Shown one piece after another: positions 1 through 10,522 of a DNA stretch of 64,000 bases. Made by a program: the position numbers and the translations under genes. The notes under the pieces were generated by a model. That model made no database searches. It was not told where the DNA came from and saw nothing but the letters and a program-made list of their open reading frames with translations. Origin of the DNA: Marsupella aquatica (lineage: Eukaryota; Marchantiophyta); NCBI GenBank assembly GCA_973895155.1, contig OZ316899.1, forward strand, positions 8,060,001 to 8,124,000. The letters are read 5' to 3'. How positions within the stretch are numbered: the first letter of the stretch is position 1; every line of letters starts with the position of its first letter.

Positions 1-459
1 GATAGTAGTGGCGACTTAGAGCGAACGAGAGAGCTGGGGTCAAAGCTGGCGCGTGGACTGATGGACTGGTGCACTCCAAAGGGTCAGCTCCCTTTTTATA
101 CCTTGAGGGCTTGTCGATCCCCCGACATCTCCTCGTTGCCTATAGGCTGAACCGTTCACGTTTGTAGTGTACCGGCCACTCCGCCGGTCTGAGTCACCGC
201 GTGTCAGTGGACGCCTCCCGAAGTTTGTTATACGGACCAGAGGGAGGGGCCCCTCCACGCTCGTAACCCGAGCGTGCGAATGGCGACGCGCCGCCAGCCC
301 GAACATGAATTCCCCTTATTGACTAATGATTTCCTACTCATAATGGCTACCTAAATACTGTCGTTATGCTAATCATAGCGGCCTAAGATACCCCTAACGT
401 GCATGCTAGGCACGGTTTAGACCGAATTACTCATTACTCGCCGTACCGGCGACGTCACA
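1..459 (-). repeat. E1 3' LTR, first 459 bases (rest outside window)
   Basis: This is a direct repeat of about 10065-10523. On the minus strand it starts TGTGACG, immediately after a purine-rich tract. Because the repeat is still running when the window begins, the true LTR is longer than what is visible. It holds a TATA box (TATAAAAA on minus, 93-100). The pol stop codon lies about 30 bases inside it. Confidence 0.85.
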
Positions 460-3435
460 TAGCTCCCTGCTTAATTGTGAAGCGTCCTCGCGAACATCAC
501 TCTCGGCATCGTCGTCTTGATGGTGGTACTTCTTTACACGATCGTAACTAACTCGCGTGGGGAGTAAATCGCCGGCGTACGTCGCAAGCTCCAAAGATCC
601 GTTAGGGTAGATCTGATTGACTAGGAAGGGCCCTAACCAACGGCTATGAAGCTTCCCTGGAAACTGCATGTACCTACTATCGTACAGAAGGACTAGATCG
701 CCTGTCACGACATCGACCTTCCGTAGTCTTTTGTCGTGCTGTTTCTTGGAAGTTGCCTGCTTCATTACGGCGTGTCGAGCTGCTAGTAGCCGTGCCTCTT
801 CCAAGGCTTCAATCTGATAAGCTCGGTCTGACAAACTTTCAGATTCAGGTAAGCGATCCCGAATGCTGACCCGTGGAGTGTGTACTTCAAACTTGACGGG
901 CACCAACGAATGTTGGCCGAACACGAGAAAGTACGAGCTGTGACTCGTAGTAGTTTTGTAAGCTAGATTATACGAGTACACCGCTGCGTACAACTTATCA
1001 TCCCAATCCGTTTTGTGCACAGCTACAATTTTGTTGAGGATCTTCCCAATGATACCATTTGCTCTCTCTGTCATCCCGTTGGCTTTAGGATGATACGGGG
1101 TAGTCTTGCGGTGCTTGACTAGATAACGCTCCGTAAGTTGGGCTACAGTGTCATTGAGGAAGTGTGTTCCACGGTCGCTTACCAACTCTAAGGGTGGTCC
1201 GAACCGGGTGAAAATCTGTTCATATAAGAACCTGGCGCTGGTTGCAGCGTCGTCCTTCACCGTAGCCCGTGCTTCGACCCACTTGGTGGAGTAATCAATA
1301 GCTAGCAGGATGTACCTGCATCTTCGTCTTCGGGTAATGGGAGTAAATGGCCCGATATAATCAATACCCCACTTTTCGAACGGTGCTAATGGAAGCACGG
1401 ACGTGAGAGGGTGATGATGAGCTCGTCTCGGGGCCCCAGCCCGCTGACACAGGTCACAGCCCTTGATGAAGCATTGTACATCCCGATGCAACGTAGGCCA
1501 CCAATACCTGGAGTCCAGAATCTTTCGAGCTGTTGTGATAGCCGCGAAATGGCCTCCAGCTTCTTCTTCATGCAAGGCCCGCATCACGATAAGCATCTCC
1601 TTATACTCCAAGCAGCGTCGTAACTTCCCATTAACTCCTTCCTTATGTAGGTGACCCTGTACCATGACGTAAGGCCCGGCTTTCCGTAAAAACATAGTGG
1701 CGGCTTCCTGATTGATGCCGTCAGGGATGCGGCCTGTTAAGAGGAAGGTGACTATTGAGCCGTACCACGTTGGCGTCCCCGCCCCTATGTGGAACAACTC
1801 CTCATCCGGAAAAATATCATCAATTGGCTGATCGACTGGTACGCCGTCCAGCCGTGAAAAGAAGTCGGCATTGAGGTGTGCCTTTCCGGGCCGAACCCGA
1901 ACTTCATAGTTAAATTCCTGGAGAAGTAGCATCCACCGGGCTATCCGTCCAGTCACGTCCACTTTGTTGACCATGTACTTCAGGCTATCATGATCCGTGT
2001 GGAATATGACCTTGTAGCCTAGCAGATAGTGTCGGAACTTTGTACACGAGTAGATTATTCCCAGAGCTTCTCGATCAGTGGGGGAATAATTCTTTTTGGC
2101 TGTGAATAATTGACGGCTAGCGAAGTAGATGGGGTGGTCGCGTCCGTTCTCATCAAGCTGACTGAGCACGGATCCAATACAGAACCCTGACACATTGACA
2201 TACACGTGGAACTCCTTATTCCAGTCCGGAGTGACCATGATAGGTGCGGTGGTGAGTCTTTTACGGAGTTCTTCGAAAGCAATCCGTCTCCTGGGTGTCT
2301 CCTCGATCACCGCGTCCTTTTTCATCATCTCAGTCAAGGGCAACACTATTTTAGCAAAGTCTTTAATAAACCAACGGGTATACCCTACACAGCCCAAGAA
2401 GGATCGTACCGCTTTTTGATCTACGGGAAACACCACCGCCATCCAGGCCGTGACCTTCTCTTGGTCCACCTCGATACCCCGTTTGGACACACGATGCCCA
2501 AGTAACACTCCCTCCTCTACCCCGAAAAAACATTTAGCGGGATGTAGTTTGAGGTTAACCTCTCGGCATCGTTGGAACGTACGTCTTAGGTGTTCGGGGT
2601 GCATGGCGACAGTTCCAAAGATGGCGAAGTCGTCGATAAATATCTCCATAAATTCCCGTAGGAAATCATGGAAGATATTCATCATGAGTCGCTGAAACAT
2701 GGCCGGAGTGTTACACAATCCGAACGGCATTCTCCGAAATGCAAAAGTCCCCCATTCCGTAGTGAACGTTGTTTTGAGCTGATCCGAGAGGCGAATCCAG
2801 ATTTGGTTATAACCCGAATACCCGTCAAGGAATGTATAAATTTCATTTCGGGCTACCATATCTAGAACCATATCCGTGAATGGTAACGGGTAATGGTCTT
2901 TTTGGGTCGCGTCGTTCAGCTTACGATAGTCCTGACAAATCCGGATCTTAGGTTTTCCGTTCGTTCCTCCCTTTTTCGGTACAATGACGATGGGAGAGAC
3001 CCAATCGCTGGCCATTACCGGGTAGATGATATCTGCTGCGAGGAGACGATCAATTTCCTCCTTCACTAAGATGGAGTACCTTGGGTTCATGTGACGTTGT
3101 CGCTGCCGTACTGCATGGGCCCCCAGATTCAAATCGATCGTGTGTTCTCCTAACTCGGGGGAGACTCCTGTTAAATTGTGATGGCTCCATGCAAACACAT
3201 CTTCATATTCCTTGAGCAGAGCTTGGATAGATTTTTCCGCCTCCCCCGTCAGAGCGTGGCCCAGGTTAAACGATTTATCCATCCCAATGGTGTACTTCCG
3301 GTAGTGCTCCTTCCTGATGACTTCAACCTGGTTCCGCAAGCTCGGGTCCAGGCTCGCATCAAGTTCAGCTAACCGAACTCCTCCGTACATGGGTGGAACC
3401 GGGATTGGTCTCAGGATTGGAGTTACTTCCTCCAA
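427..3435 (-). pseudogene. pol: E1 pol: reverse transcriptase, RNase H, integrase
   Basis: A 1002-codon open stretch forming the 3' half of the E1 gag-pol frame. Reverse transcriptase begins near residue 115 and has the active-site box FIDD near residue 265. RNase H follows, but its first catalytic Asp is an Asn (codon at 2194-2196) in a block that is otherwise nearly identical to E4, where the residue is Asp. Integrase has the HHCC zinc region, the Asp of SDRGTHF and the Glu of the MTERANG block. The C-terminal tail lacks a chromodomain. The apparent start is an artefact: an in-frame TAG at 3436-3438 separates it from the protease part. The stop lies inside the 3' LTR. RT-RH-IN assignment is certain; activity is unlikely. 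Confidence 0.93.
460..471 (-). other. E1 polypurine tract
   Basis: On the minus strand the bases AGCAGGGAGCTA directly precede the LTR start TGTGACG. The intact element E4 has the closely similar AGTAGGGGGCTA directly before its own LTR. By position and composition this is the plus-strand primer site for reverse transcription. Confidence 0.7.
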
Positions 3436-3561
3436 CTACGGGATGGACAGATCCCAGGAGACTCGTTTCTTATGTCTCGGTCTCGGGTTTTCGGCCTCGG
3501 GCGGTTGCTTGGCTGGTTCGTGGTCACGAGGCTCTGCTCTGGTAGAAGCAGCATTGGCTCC

Positions 3562-4290
3562 CTACTTAGCTAGAGTCATGTCCTCCGTATCGATGAGTCG
3601 TTTTTGCGTTTCCTCATACCGGGCAGTCGAGGTGCTCGGGGTGGGCTCAATAGCAGCCGTCGGGTAATTCAGGAGATGTGTTTCGCGGGTTGCCTCAACT
3701 CCAAAGACATCTTCCTCGGACAGGGACGAGATGGGTTCAATCATGTTGAGTTCCTCTTCCTCCGAGGTCTCCGAATCATATTCCTCGGGTCCTTGTGGGG
3801 TTTCGCCCTGATAATCGTCCATTGCCCATGATACCCATACTGTGGGTGTCCCAAACCGTAGCTCCTTCTTTCCCCAATCCGTGACCACACGGCCACCGTA
3901 CAGCCACGGCCTACCTAGGAGGACCGGATAAGAGGAGGGCCAAACCGGCCTCATGACTTGGAAGTTGAGATAGAACTCCACCCCTCCTACCAGAGTGAGT
4001 ACCCGTGTAAGCGTGCCCAATGGAAGTACCCTTGCCCCATTTGCTAATCTGATAGCTCAGGCTGTGGGTTGATACGTGAGGTATCCTAACTTGACTGACG
4101 TTTCTTCAGTCATGATGTTGACTCCCGCTCCTCCGTCTACAAGAACCATCTTGATGGTACAATTATTAATTTCAATCAAGATATCCGGCGCTCCCACGTC
4201 CTTGCATATCATGTTGCAATCCGCGATCCCAACTCGGGGTAGTCGTCTCCGTCGTCGACCCGTAAGCAACTCCCTCAGTTGCCGTCTGTA
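3562..4290 (-). pseudogene. E1 protease region
   Basis: Retroviral-type aspartic protease in the same frame as gag and pol. The catalytic block reads VDGGAGVNIM, the same as VDGGSGVNIM in E4 apart from one residue. It is followed by the conserved LLGRPWLYGG region near 3900. A TGA at 4057-4059 interrupts PTA-stop-AIRLANG exactly where E4 has Arg, and a TAG at 3562-3564 ends the open part. An acidic linker rich in Glu and Ser follows. The enzyme would process the Gag-Pol polyprotein. Confidence 0.85.
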
Positions 4291-5283
4291 CTATGGATTG
4301 TTTTGCAGCAGTTGTCCTACCGTTGCTGTAACCGGGCAACTCTTCACGTCTTCCTTAATATCATAGTCCTCCTTCTTTTCTTCCTTCGGCTGCTGCTTGG
4401 CTTCCTCTTGCTTATCTTGCTTCTCTTGCTCCTGTCGCCGGGCTGTCTCGGCTGCTTTGGTGTCCTTATCGATTGCCTTCTGGTATTCCCGAGCTTCGTA
4501 GGCCTCCAACTGTTTCTTTACCAATTCTTTGATGCGGGGGAAAAATAGCTTCGGGTCATCCCGTCGGTAGTCATCATCCTTCTCCGGGTGTATATCTATT
4601 GCTGGTTGCACCGGAGTAGTATCTTGCTTTTTCCTGTGTTTCTCCTCCTGCTTCTCTTCCTTCCGTTCGGCTCTTGTTGACACACGATAGCACTCAGCCT
4701 CGTCAGATGGATTAGGGTGTTCCGCCACGTCCACCAGATTCACCCACTCGGTGTTGTCATCTTGCCATTCCACCGCAATCATTTGGACGACCGCATCACT
4801 CATGGCCGGTGCGCCCTGGGCTGGTCTTGCTGCATTTGTTCGAGCGGCCATTACCAATGGACAGTTGGCCATGGAATGAGCTTCCGTTTTGCAGACTTGA
4901 CAAAGTGGCGTGCCACGGCCATCCCCCTGGCATCTTGGTTCTGTGCATTCCCTCGCGAAATGGCCGGGCTTCTCACAGTTGTAACAAACCGGGGATCACC
5001 AAATCCCTGGTTTAGGAGGAATGCTAGGGTTACTGATAACTTGAAAGCCTCGGCCATTGTTTGGGTAGGGGTATGCAGTTCTACCTGCTAAGTTACGCGG
5101 ACCCACCGGTGAAATCTGATACACCGAATCAGGAGGGTCTTCAAAGAAATACTCCGTGGACTCCGCTTCAGGTCCCGGGTTGTCAACATCATCTAAGCCC
5201 ACCTGGTGGACTCGGTTCTTCCATCTTGGGCATTCTTGCACGACATGCCCGGATTGGAAGCACTTTGAACACCACGCATGGGC
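4291..5283 (-). pseudogene. gag: E1 gag C-terminal part: zinc knuckles and linker
   Basis: Continues the gag frame. Three CCHC knuckles of the C-x2-C-x4-H-x4-C form are readable: CSKCFQSGHVVQEC just below 5283, CYNCEKPGHFAREC near 4970, and CQVCKTEAHSMANC near 4900. A TGA at 4996-4998 lies between the first and second, and a TAG at 4291-4293 ends the segment. A long charged linker (Lys, Glu, Gln) follows the knuckles. The region would bind the genomic RNA. E4 has the same three-knuckle layout. Confidence 0.85.
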
Positions 5284-6429
5284 TCAAATCTCAGATGGTT
5301 TCTTCTTTTCCACCAACTTTTCCGCGAGATGTACTGATAGTGCTTTAAGTCGATCCGTGATTTCGTTAAGCTTGTCTGCTTCGGCAGCCTTTGCATCGGG
5401 TATCGTTCTGCGAGTACAAGATTTGATTTTCCCCTCCTTCCTAACCCGCCTTTTCTTCTTCTTGCTCCGGCTCTCACTCTCCGAATCACTTTCTGATGAG
5501 CTGGAGGTGGAGGACCCGCTGTTCAAAGTTGAATCCGAACTAGATTCAGTCTCCGAACTGGACGAGGTCGAACGATGTTTCTTCTTCTTCTTCCGTTTCT
5601 TCTTCTTCTCGTCGTCTGATTTGGAGTCACTGTCATTGAAGGTCTCGTACTTGCCCTTCTTGCGGTGTGCCCGTTGGCTTCGCCGGGAGTTATAGGTGGA
5701 CTCCCGGTAGGTTTTGGCGCACGCTATGGCTGCTTGCATTGAAATTGGATTATTCTGGTGCACCCAGAATTGCATATTCGTGGGCAAACCATGGAGGAAC
5801 CATGTAAGCTGGAGTGCATCACCAGGCCTGGGCCGTATTTTGGCAGCAAGTTTTTGAAACTTCTGAATGAACTTTCGCAGGGACTCTTTTTTTCCCATGC
5901 GGAGCTGGCCGATCTTTAATAGAGAGCGCTGCTCGGATCCAATAGCACGAAACTCTTGCAGCAACGCAGCTTGGAATTGTGCCCATGTAGTCCCGGGTGG
6001 CAGTGAGTTGTACCATGGGCGAGCTTCTCCCCGCATCACTCCGGGGAGGACGGTTAACTTAATGGCGTCTTCCCCGTTAGCCTTAGCAATGGCTTCAAAC
6101 TCATCCAACCATTCATCCGGATCATCCCCATGACGCCCTTTGAAAGGTTGATAATGAAACCGCGATCGTTGCGATATTTGTGGAGGAGCTTGGGCAGCGC
6201 GGGCCATCGGTGGGGCGGCTGCCATAGGTGGTGGCGGTGGTGGCGGTGGTGGAACAGGAACCGCAGTAGGACCGGTCGAACCGGACCCCGAAGGTCCCGG
6301 TGGTATGTTCATTCGTCGGGGTGATTGCGAGTCCTCCGAGCCCGAAGAATCGGAGCTTGTTGTGGTTGCACCTTCTCGTTCGCTAGTCAATCTCCTGAAG
6401 TAAGCTGCTTGAGAATGAGTGACGGGCAT
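5284..6429 (-). pseudogene. gag: E1 gag capsid region
   Basis: 381 codons from an ATG (MPVTHSQ) that matches the likely Gag start of E4 (MPTTRSQ). An N-terminal Ser/Pro-rich part with a run of nine prolines precedes the retrotransposon gag domain (RFHYQPFKG to about residue 240). A Ser/Asp/Glu stretch interleaved with Lys runs and a helix before the first zinc knuckle follow. The TGA at 5284-5286 falls at AHAWC, where E4 has Arg, so it is a mutation and not the natural end. The protein would form the virus-like particle. Confidence 0.88.
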
Positions 6430-6553
6430 TTACTCGTGTAAATGCGATGGTTAGTACTAGGGCCTGGTGTACTCTGCCCAGGCGAATACGCACATGTCTC
6501 CCCTCTATGATATGTAGAGTGCCCCCTCCATCTAGCGTCAAAACAAAGGCTAT
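6430..6553 (-). other. E1 leader with primer-binding-like site
   Basis: On the minus strand the LTR end (CGTGACA) is followed by a T-rich spacer and then TGACGCTAGATGGAGGGGGC (6521-6540). E4 has the same arrangement: a TTGTTTT spacer and TGGCGCCGCTGCCGGGGA. The position and TGRCGC start suggest a mutated tRNA primer site; I cannot name the tRNA. About 90 bases separate it from the gag ATG. Confidence 0.5.
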
Positions 6554-6708
6554 GTCACGTCATCAGCCTTGGCCTTAACTCGGGCTTCAGCTTTAAACGG
6601 GCACCTCCTTCGTAAATATGAGGGTTCGGGCAGGGAGGGAAGCGCATAATGCACCTAATTCACGTAAACTAGCACTAAGTGCGCCTACTGTTAGATACGG
6701 ACATCTCC

Positions 6709-6739
6709 TAGGTATGGTTTATATTCCGCCGCCGGAACG
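6709..6739 (-). promoter_or_regulatory. Conserved LTR hairpin block, copy 1
   Basis: On the minus strand: TTCCGGCGGCGGAAT, two bases, then AAACCATACCTA. The first part can fold (TTCCG against CGGAA). The same block occurs in the solo LTR (12695-12724, minus) and in E2 (24301-24330, plus). A second short inverted repeat (GGCTTA with TAAGCC) lies about 30 bases away in E1 and the solo LTR, with a weaker equivalent in E2. It is probably an RNA-level signal near the LTR 3' end; the function is inferred. Confidence 0.6.
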
Positions 6740-7506
6740 TACCTTAGTCGATAATAGGATCGACCCCGGCTTAAGGACTTCTAAGCCTTCGTGTTGTCCG
6801 CCTTCGATCCGGATTCAATGATACAGGTCCTCAACCCGTGCTCGCAACCACATACCCGCAAGCTACACCCCGTGCACGACTCGGGTAGTGCGTTCGGCCT
6901 GGCGTTGCCACCTATACACGAGATTCACACACACATACACGCGTACAAGCATACAATCTTGATTTACACGAAGGAAATAATGGGAAAGGATTTTACTACA
7001 TAGGGGACATGTGCGTACACTTGGTTGACCTGACAGCTCCGGAATGAATAGGTTCAAGGCCGAGAGAGTATACTACAACGGAGCCCGGCTCCGCACTCGC
7101 CCGATGAGCTTAGTCCTACCCCCTCCCCTTGGTACTCTTTCACTCCCAGAGGTCGGGACTCCCCGCGCATACCACGGATGTCCAACTCTGAGACTAAAAA
7201 CCCCCCCTTGCCTCTACCGAGGGGTGCACTAAATACTAAGGGCCGGGGAACGGAGTGTCCTCCCGCCCAAAGATTCATTGACTTAGGTCCTAACTAATCT
7301 GTCTATCAGGCCGAAAAATGGCTGTGTCTTATTAGAAGATCCTAATCTACGCAGGCTGGACAGCATGGCAGTGCTGCTGTAACTAAGGCAGGTGCCTGTC
7401 CCAATAGCCTGACTTAGCTACTCCTAACCCTATTCTATTCCTACTCCGCCATTAATGCCTGGCACGCTTGCCAGAGCCGCCCGAGTGGGAGCGGCCATCC
7501 CGTTGC

Positions 7507-10057
7507 TTACGAAGTCTGTCGTTGTCTGCCTTGAGGAGCTGGACCTGGTCCAGCAAAGATTCGTTCTCTCACTTCGCCGCATCCGTCTCCTCCGCTGCCT
7601 CCTGGCATGCCTCCTCCAGCTGCTGGGCGTCGCTGGTCCTGCTTCTCGGCTTTGGTTTGGAGCCGTGCCACTTCGGCTTGTAGCGTGGCTATCTCCGCAG
7701 TGTCCCGCTGGGCCTGTTCTTCGGCCTCCTCCAGGTCCTTTTGCCAGATGATAGTTTGATTCTTCAAACTGTCAATCTGGTTCCGGAGTCGTGCAATCTC
7801 GGCCTTGTTCCCAGCTTTGGCCTGCTCGGCTAGGGCGGTAAGGGCGTGCGCCTTTGCTAACAAATCATCGGCGGCTGCAACTTTGGGTCGTAGTTGCAGA
7901 AGCTCAACCTCTTGAGCCGCAACTTTGTTCTTTAAGTATACGGACTCCACCCGGTACCGCTCTATCCTCTGAAGGGCCTCTGACTGGGCCCAACCTGCCT
8001 TTACTACGGCAACTAACTCCTGATTGAAGAAACAGGCTACCTTCCGAGCCATGAACTCCCCGGTATCCCGGGCAATTTGATGAGAGAAATTTCTCAGAAG
8101 CCCGTTCAGAAATGTACCCGGTACGAAGAGTTCCGGGTGGTCCAGGTTGTGCCTGTCCGGAGTTGGGCACGGGCAGATGTCAACACAAGCGGGGGCCGGG
8201 GCAGTGACATCCAGCCCTGGGGACGTAATGTTGGAAGGGGCTGGAGTGTCCTCCTGCAGCAATATCCGGTTCTCCGGAATAGCCACCGGTGGGTCTTTTG
8301 GAGACCCGGGCTCGAGTAAGACCTCCGCTGTACCAACTTCTGTACTTAGCCCGGCTTGTTGGATAGCATCAACGGTTGCGATAACCGACCCATCCGGTAC
8401 CTCCTCGGTTACGATTACAGCTACTTGTGGAGGTGGGGTGGGTGAAGCTTGCGTGTCCGCTGGACTTTGGGCCTCGGGTTGGGGCCATCTCTCCAAGGCC
8501 GAAAAACCCATCTAGCTGGGACCAGCTTTGTAACGTTGACACGGGGAAGGGTTCGTCGATCAAACCAAGCGTACCACTCAAGAATGATCTCGATGTGGCT
8601 AGCGAAATACGCCTTCCCGCCAATGTACAACGTCTTCCTTCGCCGCTCCATCTCTTCATGGAATTTCTTAGCGAAGTACGACGCCCACTTCCTAGGTCGA
8701 TAGTTCTCGACCTGGATAACCTGGGCGGCGGAGATCTCCCCCCGGGGCTCCATCATGTGGAGGGCGTACCTTTGGAACTCCAGTCGCTCAGCTATCTCGG
8801 GGATGAGGCAGGTCCTCATCACAAACCCGTTGTCCACTGCTCCTTCTGAGGGAAAACTCGAGGATTGGTACTTGGCTCCCTTGCCCCCGGGAGCCCGTGA
8901 TTTGACTCGATGGTCACCTTCGGGTAATCCGAAGATCATCTTGAGCCGTTCTTCCTTAGGGACATATTCCTTCCCCGTAGCCGAGTATGCTGACGTGCGT
9001 CATCATAATTCTTGACGAATTCTGTCATGTCCTCCCCGTAGTACCTGCAAGTGTTCTAGGGCAGAGCGGCGAGGTGCTCGAATCCCTGAGTCTTCAGGTA
9101 CACCGCATGCTTGGGATGGAGGATGTTCTTATGCACGTTTTCCCCCATGCGGTGCATTGTCACCTTGGCCACGGCTACCGTGGCCAATGGTAACCCGGAT
9201 GCAGTGGCGGGTTCCTTCCTCTTCTTCCCCCGTGATTGGCTCGGGGAAGGTGACACCTCCCCATCCTCTCGATCGGGCATAGGTAGTGCTACCGCCGTTA
9301 GTATTGGTCCCGAGGCGGCCACGGTCACCGTGTTGTCTGCTGGAGCCGCTCCTTGGGTCCGAGCATGGGGAGGGGATGATGTAGTGTCGGCCCCCTGAGT
9401 GTTTGCTCCTCTGGGCCGCCTGAGCAAGGGTGGGGTAGCCTCGTCGTAGTCGCTAAGGTCCACAGCGTTGATGACAGAGCGTACTTGTACTGCTGGCGGG
9501 GCGATCGGCGGTGGGGGTTGGCTAGGCTGAGCCTGAGCCTGAGTCTGCGTTGGTACGGGTACGGGTATGGGGTCCACTGGGCTGGCGCCGGTGGTTGCGG
9601 GTCTAGTTCCCATGAAGCTCTGCAGGTGCTGGTAGAAATTCTCCGAAGCAAGTGCAGACAACCTTGTCAAACGGGTAGTGCTGGACTCGCTGTTGATGAT
9701 AGCCCAAACCTGAGTAGGGATGTGGTCGAAGTGATGTCATTGCAAATCGATCGTACCCGGGATATTGAAGAACTCGTCCGGAAGCCGAAGCAATGCTTCC
9801 CAGAAACTGATATATTTGTCTCTGTTGAAGAAGTACCCAGATACCTCTGCTGGTCGGTAAAGCTCGCTCTGAGACGGGTAGTCAAAGTTAAGGATGTAGT
9901 GGTGTCGTCCTGCTAGGCGGATGGCTCTCTCATACTCGCGTTCGATTTCGTATCGGCATGGGTTGGCATGTTTCAATGAGTCGGCCAAGTGTCTTCCGGT
10001 AGATAGGAACTGCGTCCAGAATCGAATGGCCGAACTGGAGAGGATCGTGTGCGACAT
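7507..10057 (-). pseudogene. E1 aORF: extra protein with FGLP box and coiled coil, inside the LTR
   Basis: About 850 codons in the same direction as gag-pol, starting at ATG 10057, roughly 100 bases downstream of the TATA box. Order: N-terminal part (10057-9737); a Pro/Ala/Thr-rich part with Lys/Arg patch (9670-9056); a globular part with MIFGLPEGD (8939-8421); and a C-terminal coiled coil rich in Ala, Glu, Gln and Leu (8511-7507). The frame is broken by TGA at 9737-9739, TAG at 9056-9058 and two frameshifts (between 9056 and 8939, and near 8500). The FGLP box matches the E2 and 56-kb copies. By motif it recalls the plant 'Transposase_32' domain and the extra ORF1 of Ogre/Tat elements; this is from memory and unverified. 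Function unknown. Confidence 0.68.
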
Positions 10058-10157
10058 TCAGAGGAGATAGTAGTGGCGACTTAGAGCGAACAAGAGAGCT
10101 GGGGTCGAAGCTAGCGCGTGGACTGATGGACTGGTGCACTCCAAAGGGTCGGCTCCC

Positions 10158-10165
10158 TTTTTATA
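10158..10165 (-). promoter_or_regulatory. TATA box of E1 5' LTR
   Basis: TATAAAAA on the minus strand, about 360 bases from the LTR start, with an identical copy at 93-100. A transcript starting 25-30 bases downstream would meet the aORF ATG at 10057 before reaching gag at 6429. Confidence 0.6.
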
Positions 10166-10522
10166 CCTTGAGGGCTTGTCGATCCCCCGACATCTCCTCG
10201 TTGCCTATAGGCTGAACCGTTCACGTTTGTAGTGTACCGGCCACTCCGCCGGTCTGAGTCACTGCGTGTCAGTGGACGCCTCCTGAAGTTTGTTATACGG
10301 ACCAGAGGAGGGGCCCCTCCACGCTCGTAACCCGGGCGTGCGAATGGCGACGCGCCGCCAGCCCAAACATGAATTCCCTTTATTGACTAATGATTTCCTA
10401 CTCATAATGGCTACCTAAATACTGTCGTTATGCTAATCATAGCGGCCTAAGATACCCCTAACGCGCGTGCTAGGCACGGTTTAGACCGAATTACTCATTA
10501 CTCGCCGTACCGGCGGCGTCAC

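Noticed and set aside
40-306. 88-codon frame on the minus strand inside the LTR
   Set aside because: It lies in the LTR promoter region, has no motif, and is not preserved as a protein in the related LTRs.
5156-5695. Plus-strand frame opposite E1 gag
   Set aside because: It is the mirror of the Ser/Lys-rich Gag tract (poly-Phe/Ser translation), a typical shadow.
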